Origin: Psychrobacter sp. JCM 18903 | Lineage (GTDB): Bacteria; Pseudomonadota; Gammaproteobacteria; Pseudomonadales; Moraxellaceae | Assembly (NCBI RefSeq): GCF_000586475.1 | Contig: NZ_BAWJ01000002.1 | Location: 124,001-188,000, forward strand | DNA: 64,000 nucleotides | Reading direction: 5' to 3' | In this document: piece after piece, positions 40,289 through 49,640 of the stretch | Layout of the letters: every line of letters starts with the position of its first letter | How positions within the stretch are numbered: the first letter of the stretch is position 1 | The notes under the pieces: model-generated | What the model was told of the DNA's origin: nothing | The model's database searches: none | The model's input: the letters and a program-made list of their open reading frames with translations, nothing else | Made by a program: the position numbers and the translations under genes

Positions 40289-41098
40289 ATGTGGCAACGA
40301 ATTAAGACGGCAGTTGTTCTCGTTATTATCGTTGGTATTGCAATGTTTGCGAGCCAAACTCCTATTTTATTTGCACCGCTGTTAGCGATTGGCGTCATTA
40401 TCGCTGCTCACGAATGGACTAAGCTGATGCCCAAGTGGCGTCATCCTGCGCTGTTTGTGCTATTGGTTTTGGTGTTGACCCTAGTATCACTCATGTTTAA
40501 AGTGACATGGCTGTTTTGGTGGGTGGCTTCATTGGCTATATGGCTAATGGCGCTGTCTTGGGTGCGAGTGTTCCCGACTCATACCAATTGGTATGGCAAA
40601 AAACTGGCATTGATGGGTGCGGTGATATTGACCGCATCGATTACGGCGATGTTTTATTTGTGGCAATTGTCAGCATGGTGGTTGCTCTATGTGTTTCTCT
40701 TGGTCTGGTGTGCAGATAGTGGCGCTTATTTTGTGGGGCGTAAGCTCGGTCGTCGAAAGATGGCACCGAACGTCTCACCCAATAAAAGTATGGAAGGGCT
40801 GGCTGGTGGCTTGGTCACTGGTCTGCTCGTGGTCATTGCCATCAGTGTATTTAAGTTACAATTGACGGGTGTGCCGTTAGTCGCATTTGTAGCATTATCA
40901 GCCTTGACCATTTTAGCCTCGGTACTTGGCGATTTATTTGAGTCAATGCTTAAGCGCCGCGCTGATGTCAAAGATTCAGGAACGATTTTACCGGGGCATG
41001 GCGGCGTGCTTGACCGTATCGACTCACTGCTCTCTGCCACACCGATATTTGCGCTTGGTTTTTGGGCGATACAGCAGTTAGGTTTGATAGTGGTTTAG
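40289..41098 (+). CDS. cdsA: phosphatidate cytidylyltransferase
   Basis: Makes CDP-diacylglycerol for phospholipid synthesis in the inner membrane. The protein is 269 residues with about eight membrane helices. The CDS signature lies at the C-terminal side: VLGDLFESMLKRRADVKDSG followed by ILPGHGGVLDRIDSLL. It is intact, between uppS and dxr as in most gamma-proteobacteria. AAGG lies ten bases before the ATG. Confidence 0.97.
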   Translation: MWQRIKTAVVLVIIVGIAMFASQTPILFAPLLAIGVIIAAHEWTKLMPKWRHPALFVLLVLVLTLVSLMFKVTWLFWWVASLAIWLMALSWVRVFPTHTNWYGKKLALMGAVILTASITAMFYLWQLSAWWLLYVFLLVWCADSGAYFVGRKLGRRKMAPNVSPNKSMEGLAGGLVTGLLVVIAISVFKLQLTGVPLVAFVALSALTILASVLGDLFESMLKRRADVKDSGTILPGHGGVLDRIDSLLSATPIFALGFWAIQQLGLIVV

Positions 41099-41250
41099 GA
41101 CTGAAAAAATAATTCATAGACGATGATACGCCTAATCATAGTAGTTGAGATGAGTGACTAGTCAATACACTGGATATCGTCCATCTCTTATTTATCAGGC
41201 GTTTTATCGATTTCTTATTTAATTTTTTAGAGTATCATTTACAGGCAACG

Positions 41251-42459
41251 ATGGTTATGACGCAACGCATCGCCGTACTAGGCGCGACAGGTTCAATTGG
41301 CGATAGCACGTTAGCAATATTAGCGGCGCAACCACAGCTTTACACGGTCTACGCTCTGTCAGGCTATCACCGTTTAGACAAGCTGTTCGCACTTTGCCAG
41401 CAGTTTTTGCCAAAGCGCGTGAGCGTACCGACCGCCGTAGTCGATGATTTTGCCCAGCGACTCCGTGCGGCAGGTCTTGACATCGATGTGGTAGGCGGCG
41501 AAGCAGGGTTGGTTGATATTGCCACTGATTCGCAGACGGATACCGTTGTCGCTGCGATCGTAGGCGCAGCTGGTCTGCCTTCTACTTTAGCCGCTGCTCG
41601 TGCAGGTAAGCGTATTTTACTAGCCAATAAAGAAGCGCTGGTGATGGCAGGGCAAGTGATGATTACTGCCGTCAAAACGCATAACGCTACTTTGCTGCCG
41701 CTTGACTCTGAGCACAATGCTATTTTTCAGTGTTTACCACTGGCTATTCAGCAGGACAATACCCAAATTCATCAGCCAAACCACGGCGTGCGTAAGCTAT
41801 GGTTAACGGCCTCTGGTGGGCCGTTTTTGCAAAAATCGTTTGCGCAGATGCAGCACGCGAACGTCGCTGAAGCGGTCAAACATCCAAATTGGTCAATGGG
41901 TCAAAAGATATCCGTCGATTCAGCAACGATGATGAATAAAGGGCTTGAGCTGATTGAAGCTTGTCATTTGTTTGATTTGCCTGAAAATAAGATAAATGTG
42001 GTGATTCATCCACAAAGTATCATTCACTCAATGGTAGAATATAGCGATGGTAGCTTTTTGGCGCAGCTCGGCAGTCCCGATATGAAAACGCCCATTGCCC
42101 ATGCGCTCAGTTACCCTGATCGTATCGATAGTGGCTCGCAGCCGTTAGACTTATTTGCGCTCAGCGGCTTAGAGTTTATTGAGCCTGACTTGCAAAAATT
42201 CGCCTGTTTGCGTTTGGCAAGACAGGCGATGCAAGCAGGAACACAAGCGACGATTGTCTTAAATGCAGCGAATGAAATTGCCGTGGCGGCGTTTTTGGCT
42301 GGAAAAATTCGCCTGACCGACATTGCTGATATCAACGAGCAGGCTTTGAATGACATACAGCTGCCACCGTTAAATGAAACGGCTGACATAGAAGATATAC
42401 TAGCAATTGATAAAATAGCACGTCACCTGACGGACAAACTTGTGGCAAAGTTGGTGTAA
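41251..42459 (+). CDS. dxr: 1-deoxy-D-xylulose 5-phosphate reductoisomerase
   Basis: Second step of the MEP isoprenoid pathway; NADPH- and metal-dependent. Motifs: IAVLGATGSIGDSTL (NADPH fold), LLANKEALVMAG, LPLDSEHNAIFQCL with metal ligands, and LTASGGPF, KISVDSATMMNKGLELIEA. Length is 402 residues, intact. ATG 41257 (MTQRIAVLG) is an equally possible start. It supplies precursors for the UppS reaction encoded nearby. Confidence 0.97.
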   Translation: MVMTQRIAVLGATGSIGDSTLAILAAQPQLYTVYALSGYHRLDKLFALCQQFLPKRVSVPTAVVDDFAQRLRAAGLDIDVVGGEAGLVDIATDSQTDTVVAAIVGAAGLPSTLAAARAGKRILLANKEALVMAGQVMITAVKTHNATLLPLDSEHNAIFQCLPLAIQQDNTQIHQPNHGVRKLWLTASGGPFLQKSFAQMQHANVAEAVKHPNWSMGQKISVDSATMMNKGLELIEACHLFDLPENKINVVIHPQSIIHSMVEYSDGSFLAQLGSPDMKTPIAHALSYPDRIDSGSQPLDLFALSGLEFIEPDLQKFACLRLARQAMQAGTQATIVLNAANEIAVAAFLAGKIRLTDIADINEQALNDIQLPPLNETADIEDILAIDKIARHLTDKLVAKLV

Positions 42460-42544
42460 GTGTATCAACAACTGCGTCGTTAAAAAATGATGTTAATAAA
42501 AGATGCTAAGAAAGAATGCTGAGAAACCATACTGAGAAAAGATC

Positions 42545-43918
42545 ATGACGTTTTTATTAACGCTCCTTGCGGCAATATTTGTCTTAGGTCCGCTTATTGC
42601 CTTACATGAGTGGGGACACTATATCGTTGCTCGTCTTTGCGGCGTTAAAGTCTTGACCTATTCTATCGGGTTTGGTCCCAAACTCTTTGGTTGGACGAGT
42701 AAAAAAAGTGGTATTGATTATCGCATTTCTGCTTTGCCACTTGGTGGTTATGTCAAAATGCTCGATGAGCGCGAAGGCGAGGTAGCAAAAGCTGAGCAAC
42801 ATTTGGCGTTTAATCGTCAGCATCCACTAAAAAAGATTGCGATTGTCGCCGCTGGTCCTATCATGAACTTATCATTGCTATTGCACTGTTTTGGGTGTTG
42901 TTTATGACGCCTTCTGAGCAGTTGGCGACCAAGATTGGTGAAGTATTACCCGATACACCAGCGGCTATGGCGCAGTTACCCGTTGGTGATAAAATCGTCG
43001 CGATTGACGGCCATGAGGTACAAACGTGGGAAGGTATCAATTATCGCCTTGCTGGACGAATGGGCGAGACTGATAATGTCAGCATTACCTTGCAATCAGA
43101 GTCACAGGCTCCCAACGCAACGAAGACTTATCAAGCACCTGTTAAAGCATTTATGCAAGGCGACGCGCAAGGTAAGGACGCGCTAACGAGCTTTGGTATG
43201 CTACCATGGCAACCACAGATTGAGCCCATCGTTGGTGATCTTAGCGCTGATGGCGCTGCCAGTCGTCAAGGTCTGCAAGTCGGGGATCGCATCACAGCTA
43301 TTAATGATACAGAAATCAAAGATTGGATTAGTGCCACGCGTATTATCCGTGACAATCCTGAGAACTTGCTTAATTTCACCGTCTTGCGTGAGGGTAAACC
43401 CGTACAGCTTCAGATTATGCCGCAAGGTAAAAAAGATAATTTGGGTAATGACTTTGGGCAAATTGGTGCTATGGTGGCGCAGTCTGAGATTGTCATTCCC
43501 GATGCCTATAAAACCACCGTTGTTTATGGCGCTGGTGAATCATTGGTTAAATCGTTTGAAAAGACGGAACAGTTGGCAGTGATGACGGTCAGCTCAATGG
43601 GCAAGATGCTCTCAGATGATTGGTCTGGACAATTTATCAGGGCCAATTACGATTGCTAAAGTCGCCAAACAAAGCTTTGATATCAGTTGGCAGATGGTGC
43701 TGTCCACGGCTGCTTTGATTAGTTTGAGCCTCGCTGTACTCAATCTTTTACCGATTCCAGTGTTAGATGGCGGTCATATTGTGTATTATCTCATAGAGCT
43801 GATACGCGGTAAGCCTCTGTCGGAAGGGGTACAAATGGTAGGGCTAAATATCGGCTTACTCTTGCTAGCAGGTTTCATGGTGTTAGCAATTGGTAATGAT
43901 ATCAGTCGGCTGTTTTGA
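42545..43918 (+). CDS. rseP: site-2 intramembrane protease RseP (two frameshifts)
   Basis: Zinc protease of the inner membrane that releases the extracytoplasmic stress sigma factor by cleaving its anti-sigma factor. The active site HExxH is in IALHEWGHYIVARL and the second metal region is NLLPIPVLDGGH near the C-terminus. Two PDZ domains lie between them. Three reading frames are needed: one T is missing near 42869 (restoring GPIMNFIIAIALFWVLF), and at 43612-43617 either two bases are missing or one is extra (restoring IGLDNLSGPITIAKV). Repaired length is about 458 residues. It precedes bamA as usual. Confidence 0.95.
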
Positions 43919-44180
43919 TGAATCGCAGGACAACCTAAAGGGTAAGCCGCGATACACTAATGGTTTTGCGCGTATCGTGCGCTGATTCTTGGTAGGCGTG
44001 CTGCGCTCTTTTGTATCGCTGTCTCTGTACTAATCGTAATTTTTAGTTTATTTTATGATGCGTTTTATATAAAGTGTCCTGAGTCTCCCACGAGTTAGTG
44101 AATCACTTTACTCGAATTGGCTAGACAACATGCGCTTTTTAACTTAACTTAAGCAAGTTTTTTATTGACGGATAGTGTTT

Positions 44181-46604
44181 ATGCGTACGCCTTTATTTAT
44201 GAGCGCGGCTGGGTTGCCGTTAGTTGTAGCGATGATGAGTATGCCAGTACAGGCTGCAGAATTTGTGGTCACTGACATCGGTTTCAATGGTCTACAACGA
44301 CTAACTCCTGATAGTCTCTATCCGGTTCTACCTATTTCGGTAGGTGATACGGTAAATGACAGTAATCTGGCAGCCAGTATTAAGGCGCTATATGCGACTG
44401 ATAACTTTGCCGATATTCAAAGCCGTGTCGAAGGCGGTCAGCTACGATTTGACGTCGTCGAGCGTCCAATTATTGCTGAGGTCAATTTTGAAGGCAATAA
44501 GCTCATTCCAAAAGAAGGTCTAGAGCAAGGACTTGGCAACGCTGGTCTGTCAGTCGGTGATGTGCTTAAGCAAGCAACATTGCAAGGCGTCGCCAACGAG
44601 CTGCAGCAGCAGTATATTAGCCAAGGATATTACAACAGTAATATCGAAGTTGATCAGACGCTGCTAGATGGCAACCGCGTCAAGCTTGACGTGCGCTTTA
44701 TCGAAGGTAAGCCGGCCAAAGTCGTCGATATCAATGTCATTGGTAACACGCACTTTAGTGATGAAGAGATTAAAGACGTTTTTGCTGTCAAAGAATCGTC
44801 ATGGACACGTTTGCTGTCAAAGTCTGATCGTTATGCCAAAGAAAAACTGGCTGCCAGTTTAGAGAATCTAAAAGCGCTTTACCAAAACGATGGTTATGTG
44901 CGTTTTGCAGTAGATAATGCGGTGCTCAACATCAGTGAAGATAAGAGCAGTGTGTTTATCGAAGTGAGTCTAAGCGAAGGCGAACAATATCAGTTTGGTG
45001 AAGTGAATTTCTTAGGTAAGCCGACTTTTGAGAACAATGAACTAACAGAGTTGGTGACTTTTGCACCCAATGAAAAGTACTCGCAAGCCAAGCTCGATGA
45101 AACCACCGCAGCACTTAAGAGTCGTTACGGTAATGAAGGCTATTATTTGGCGCAGGTGAGACCAGTACCACGTATCAATGACGAAACCAAAGTAGTGGAT
45201 ATTGATTATTTCATCGATCCTGCACGTCCCATTTACGTTCGTCGTATTAACTTTACGGGTAACATCAAAACTCAAGACGAAGTACTGCGCCGAGAAATGC
45301 GTCAATTAGAAGGCGCGTTGGCAACTAGTGACAAAATCCAGTTGTCACGGACACGTCTGATGCGTACAGGCTTCTTTAAAGCTGTCAACGTTGATGTGAA
45401 ACCAGTACCGAACCAACCAGACCAAGTAGATATTAATTATACGGTTGAAGAGCAGCCTTCTGGTAGCTCAACGATTGCCGCGGGTTACTCGCAAAGCGGC
45501 GGTGTGACCTTCCAGTTAGATCTAACACAAAACAACTTTATGGGTACAGGTAACCGTGTGAAAGCGGCACTATCACGCTCAGAAACCCGTGATTCTTATA
45601 GCTTGGGTTATACCGATCCGTACTTTACCGAAAACGGCGTCTCACAAGGTCTTAGTGCCTATTATCGTGAAACGAAATACGATGATAGAAACGTCAGTAA
45701 CTATGTCACCGATTCTTATGGTGCGACGCTGAACTACAGTTATCCTGTTGATGAAACCAAACGCGTTAGTGCGGGCTTGAACGTTGATAATACGTCAGTA
45801 CGTGGTGGTCGCTTCTTGGGTGTATCAAACGTTCAGCAAATTATTGATGATGGCGGTACGTTTGAGAACTTTGTCAATGATGAAAATGTGGCTTCTGGAC
45901 GCACAGGCTTCAAAAATGATTACAATACTTATAACCTACTATTTGGCTGGGACTATAGCACCTTAGATCGTCCAGTGTTCCCGACCCAAGGTATGAGCCA
46001 TACGGTCGATGCCACCATTGGCTTGGGTGATACCAACTATCAAAAACTTGTTTATAGCGGCAACATCTATTATCCCTTCTACAAAGACTGGGTAGCACGC
46101 GGTTATACTAAGCTTGGCTATGGTAATGATTTGCCGTTTTATGAAAACTTTTATGCTGGGGGCTATGGCTCTGTACGTGGTTATGAGGCCTCAACCCTTG
46201 GGCCAAAATCACAAACGTATTATGATGCCATAAATGATGATGTGCGTTACAAAGATGAAGATATCGGTGGTAATGCGCTAGTCAGCTTCGGTAGTGAGCT
46301 AATTTTGCCAATGCCGTTTAAGGGCGATTGGGCAGATCAAGTGCGTCCGGTATTGTTTGCTGAAGGTGGTCAGGTATTTGATACGACTGATAAGGAAGAT
46401 CGTACTTTTATCAATCCTAATGACGGTACTGATACGGGCGTACCACTGTTGACGCAAGACAATAGTATGCGCTTTAGTGCGGGTGCAGGTATAACCTGGT
46501 ATACGCCAATTGGTCCAATTTCATTAAGTTATGCTATACCTATTGGTGATAAAGAAGGCGATGAAACTGAAAAAGTTCAGTTCCAGATTGGTAATACGTT
46601 TTAA
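44181..46604 (+). CDS. bamA: outer membrane protein assembly factor BamA
   Basis: Core of the BAM complex that inserts beta-barrel proteins into the outer membrane. A signal peptide ends VQAA; the mature protein begins EFVVTDIGFNGLQRLTP. Five POTRA domains occupy roughly residues 25-425, and a 16-strand barrel follows, with the conserved YGSVRGYE in loop 6 and a terminal Phe (QIGNTF). Length is 807 residues, intact. ATG 44181 is preferred to the GTG at 44175. SurA encoded at 56.4 kb delivers substrates to it. Confidence 0.97.
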   Translation: MRTPLFMSAAGLPLVVAMMSMPVQAAEFVVTDIGFNGLQRLTPDSLYPVLPISVGDTVNDSNLAASIKALYATDNFADIQSRVEGGQLRFDVVERPIIAEVNFEGNKLIPKEGLEQGLGNAGLSVGDVLKQATLQGVANELQQQYISQGYYNSNIEVDQTLLDGNRVKLDVRFIEGKPAKVVDINVIGNTHFSDEEIKDVFAVKESSWTRLLSKSDRYAKEKLAASLENLKALYQNDGYVRFAVDNAVLNISEDKSSVFIEVSLSEGEQYQFGEVNFLGKPTFENNELTELVTFAPNEKYSQAKLDETTAALKSRYGNEGYYLAQVRPVPRINDETKVVDIDYFIDPARPIYVRRINFTGNIKTQDEVLRREMRQLEGALATSDKIQLSRTRLMRTGFFKAVNVDVKPVPNQPDQVDINYTVEEQPSGSSTIAAGYSQSGGVTFQLDLTQNNFMGTGNRVKAALSRSETRDSYSLGYTDPYFTENGVSQGLSAYYRETKYDDRNVSNYVTDSYGATLNYSYPVDETKRVSAGLNVDNTSVRGGRFLGVSNVQQIIDDGGTFENFVNDENVASGRTGFKNDYNTYNLLFGWDYSTLDRPVFPTQGMSHTVDATIGLGDTNYQKLVYSGNIYYPFYKDWVARGYTKLGYGNDLPFYENFYAGGYGSVRGYEASTLGPKSQTYYDAINDDVRYKDEDIGGNALVSFGSELILPMPFKGDWADQVRPVLFAEGGQVFDTTDKEDRTFINPNDGTDTGVPLLTQDNSMRFSAGAGITWYTPIGPISLSYAIPIGDKEGDETEKVQFQIGNTF

Positions 46605-46619
46605 CGTAGCATGATTGTT

Positions 46620-46662
46620 TGCGTTCATGTCGTTAACCATAGCAGTTACTTACATGAACGCA
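46620..46662. other. 11-bp perfect hairpin between bamA and lpxD
   Basis: TGCGTTCATGT at 46620-46630 pairs perfectly with 46652-46662; the 21-base loop is unstructured and no T run follows. It occupies the position where many gamma-proteobacteria carry skp. Confidence 0.6.
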
Positions 46663-46750
46663 GCATCTGTTAGATATTAGTAGATCGCCAAGGTGATTGT
46701 TCAGCTTGGCGATTGTCTTATTCATAACAATATTTATATTAATAGTCACT

Positions 46751-47766
46751 ATGATAACGATTGAGCAACTTATCACTCGGATTGAGCAGCGTCAGCCCAT
46801 CACCAATAAGGCTGAAATCAGCGCTGAACAGTTACGTCAAAAATTCAGTAGTATTGGTAGTTTGACTACGGCTGGTCATAATCAGTTAAGCTTTTTGGCC
46901 GATCCTCATTATATTTCTAGTCTGGCTATCAGCGAGGCAGGGGCTGTATTGGTTACTGCAGAATATCGCGACCAAGTGCCCGCCACAGCGATAACGTTAG
47001 TCGTTGCAAGCCCATACTTAGCTTATGCTGGTGCTAGTCAGTTGTTTGCTCGTGAGTCACTGTCTGGTGGTATTCATCCTAGCGCTGTGATTGCTGATAG
47101 TGCTGTCATTGGTGAGCAGGTGAATATCGGACCTTTTTGTGTGATTGCCGATTATGTGCAAATTGGTGCGCGTAGCTCACTTGCGGCGCATGTGGTGATC
47201 GAAGAAAATACGACTATTGGTACTGATGGTGTTATCAAATCACAAGTGGTGATTGGGCATGATTGTGTCATTGGTGATCATGTGAGGTTACACGCGGGTG
47301 TCAGTGTGGGTGCAGAAGGTTTTGGTTTTGCACCAACAAAAGATCCTAGTACCACTGGCTGGGAGCGTATCGCTCAGTTAGGACGGGTCGTAATTGGCAA
47401 TCATGTGCGAATTGGTAGTCAAACTTGCATTGACCGAGGTGCCATTGACGATACGGTCATTGGCAATCACGTTATTATTGATAATTTGGTACAAGTTGCT
47501 CATAACGTGCGTATCGGTGATGGCACAGCCATCGCGGCTCAAACGGGTATCGCAGGCAGCACTAGTATCGGCAAGCGTTGTATTATTGGCGGTGCGGTCG
47601 GTATCACAGGTCATATCGAGATTACAGATGATGTCACTTTATCTGGATGACCATGGTAACCAAATCTATCAAAACCGCTGGTTCATACTCCTCTGGAACG
47701 GCTGCTATGCCGACAGCTAACTGGCGACGGGCAGCTGTACGCTTCCGTCAGCTTGGGCGTGATTAG
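46751..47766 (+). CDS. lpxD: UDP-3-O-acylglucosamine N-acyltransferase (frameshifted)
   Basis: Third step of lipid A synthesis, adding the N-linked hydroxyacyl chain. The N-terminal uridine-binding domain has [14 protein letters not shown]; the rest is a left-handed parallel beta helix of hexapeptide repeats, with the catalytic His in [11 protein letters not shown]. The frame from 46751 stops at 47650, but the adjacent frame continues [19 protein letters not shown] to a stop at 47766. One base is missing at about 47644-47650 ([10 protein letters not shown] is the usual sequence). Repaired length is about 338 residues. ATG 46751 opens the conserved domain. Confidence 0.95.
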
Positions 47767-47838
47767 CGCAAATATCAATGCATATATAAAAACACAGTAA
47801 AATCATAGCGATTTGAAACATAGCAAGGAAGCACCATT

Positions 47839-48348
47839 ATGAGCAGCACCGATATCGATATTTTGAATGATAAAGAAATGAAAAGCTTAGCTGAGCAAGG
47901 TCTTACGCTGCCATTAACTTATCATACGTTAAAGCATTATTTGCCACACCGTTATCCTTTTCTTTTAGTAGATAAGATTATTGATTGTACGCCTGGTGAG
48001 TGCATTACGGGTATTAAGAATGTGACTATCAATGAAGAGTTTTTCAATGGTCATTTTCCTGATGAGCCGATTATGCCAGGCGTACTCATGGTTGAGTGCA
48101 TGGCTCAGGTCTCAGGTGTGCTCGGATTTATCAGTGCTGGTCTAACCGCAGAAGATGGTTATTTATATCTATTTGCAGGTGTTGATAAGGTCCGTTTTAA
48201 GCGTCGAGTGATTCCTGGTGATCAGCTGACTATTCGTGCTAAAACAGTGATGCAGAAGCGCGGTATTTATAAATTTGACTGTACTGTACATGTTGACGAT
48301 GAGTTAGCTGCCAGTGCGCAAATAATGATTGCTCGCCAAGAACAATAA
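47839..48348 (+). CDS. fabZ: 3-hydroxyacyl-[ACP] dehydratase FabZ
   Basis: Dehydrates hydroxyacyl-ACP in fatty acid elongation; it competes with LpxA for the same substrate. The hot-dog fold has YLPHRYPFLLVDKI with catalytic His and GHFPDEPIMPGVLMVECMAQ with catalytic Glu. Length is 169 residues, with about 12 extra N-terminal residues; AAGGAAG seven bases upstream supports this start. Intact. Confidence 0.97.
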   Translation: MSSTDIDILNDKEMKSLAEQGLTLPLTYHTLKHYLPHRYPFLLVDKIIDCTPGECITGIKNVTINEEFFNGHFPDEPIMPGVLMVECMAQVSGVLGFISAGLTAEDGYLYLFAGVDKVRFKRRVIPGDQLTIRAKTVMQKRGIYKFDCTVHVDDELAASAQIMIARQEQ

Positions 48349-48379
48349 CGTTTACTAATAGCCATTGTGCCTCGTAGCC

Positions 48380-48418
48380 GACCTAATTCTTTAAACAAAG
48401 CGTCTAAAGAATTAGGTC
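48380..48418. other. 14-bp perfect hairpin between fabZ and lpxA
   Basis: GACCTAATTCTTTA at 48380-48393 is exactly complementary to 48405-48418 with an 11-base loop and no T run. It has the same size and layout as the frr-uppS hairpin. Confidence 0.65.
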
Positions 48419-48550
48419 AAAGCGGGTCATAAGCATTATAATTGACACTCGCATTTAACAGCAGAGCCATGCTTAGGTTTTTTCATAAAACTAAATTGGC
48501 TGTATTTGTTTTACCATTTACTCGCATCAGATCATACAAAGGCCCACATT

Positions 48551-49330
48551 ATGAGTCAGATCCATCCAACAGCACTCATCTCACCGTCCGCCCAAATTGA
48601 TGAGACTGCTATCATTGGTCCGTATTGTATCGTCGGTGATGAGGTCACTATTGGCGCTCACACGGTTCTGCATCGCCATGTAGTTGTTACCAAATTGACT
48701 CGTATTGGTCAACACAATGAGTTTTATCAATTTGCGAGCATTGGCGAAGATCCTCAGGATTTGAAGTATGCTGGTGAGCGTACTTGGCTTGAGATTGGCG
48801 ATCATAATACCATTCGAGAAGCCTGTAGTTTACACCGCGGTACCGCACAAGATAGTGAGCTCACTAAAATAGGCAGCCATAATCTACTGATGGTGAACAC
48901 TCACGTGGCTCATGATTGTGTGATTGGCGATCATAATGTATTGGCCAACAATGTTGGCGTTGCAGGGCATGTGACTGTTGGTAATCACACGATTATTGGC
49001 GGTAATTCAGGTATTCATCAGTTTTGTACGGTCGATGACTATAGCTTGATTGGGGGCGCAAGTCTGATTCTAAAAGATGTAGCCGCCTTTACCATGGTAT
49101 CTGGTAATCCAGCAACGACTCATGGTCTCAATGTGGAAGGCATGCGTCGTAAAGGATGGTCAAAAGAGACAATTGAGGTATTGCGTCAAGCTTATCGTAT
49201 GATTTTTAGATCGGGTCTGACGACCGTGCAAGCGCTTGAAGTTTTGAATAATGAGCTGCTACCAAAAGAGCCGAAAATCCAGTTGCTCATTGATTCACTA
49301 CAAAAAAGCCGTCGTGGTGTGGTGCGTTAG
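48551..49330 (+). CDS. lpxA: UDP-N-acetylglucosamine acyltransferase LpxA
   Basis: First step of lipid A synthesis. The protein is a left-handed beta helix with the catalytic His in [14 protein letters not shown] and the substrate region GNSGIHQFC. I start at ATG 48551 (MSQIHPTALISPSAQIDETA), which gives the normal 259 residues. lpxB does not follow in this window; the next gene is an unrelated symporter. Confidence 0.97.
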   Translation: MSQIHPTALISPSAQIDETAIIGPYCIVGDEVTIGAHTVLHRHVVVTKLTRIGQHNEFYQFASIGEDPQDLKYAGERTWLEIGDHNTIREACSLHRGTAQDSELTKIGSHNLLMVNTHVAHDCVIGDHNVLANNVGVAGHVTVGNHTIIGGNSGIHQFCTVDDYSLIGGASLILKDVAAFTMVSGNPATTHGLNVEGMRRKGWSKETIEVLRQAYRMIFRSGLTTVQALEVLNNELLPKEPKIQLLIDSLQKSRRGVVR

Positions 49331-49417
49331 AACGGCGATTGGGTTTTGCTGAAAATCATATATAGTATGCCTTTTTTAATTAGCCAAACTCTTGTCAGTT
49401 ATAGATAAAATTACCAG

Positions 49418-49445
49418 AAGCCATAACCAATTGTTATGGCTTTTT
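49418..49445 (+). terminator. terminator after lpxA
   Basis: AGCCATAAC / GTTATGGCT is a perfect 9-bp stem, extendable by one A-T pair, with a five-base loop and a T run. It closes the pyrH-lpxA cluster. Confidence 0.88.
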
Positions 49446-49640
49446 ATGTTTATGAGCGCTTGACTTTTTTGGTGGCTTAGCAGAAACTGAGCCTTTACGA
49501 TATTGTAAACAATTCTTTCTTAATGTTGCTGGACGCCTCACATTGAGGTGTTTATTGAATAGCTTGATATTTTTCATGGCTATTTATGATAATCAAGGAA
49601 GATTATCAGTGATGTTAATTGAAGCACGAGGACGGAAAAA

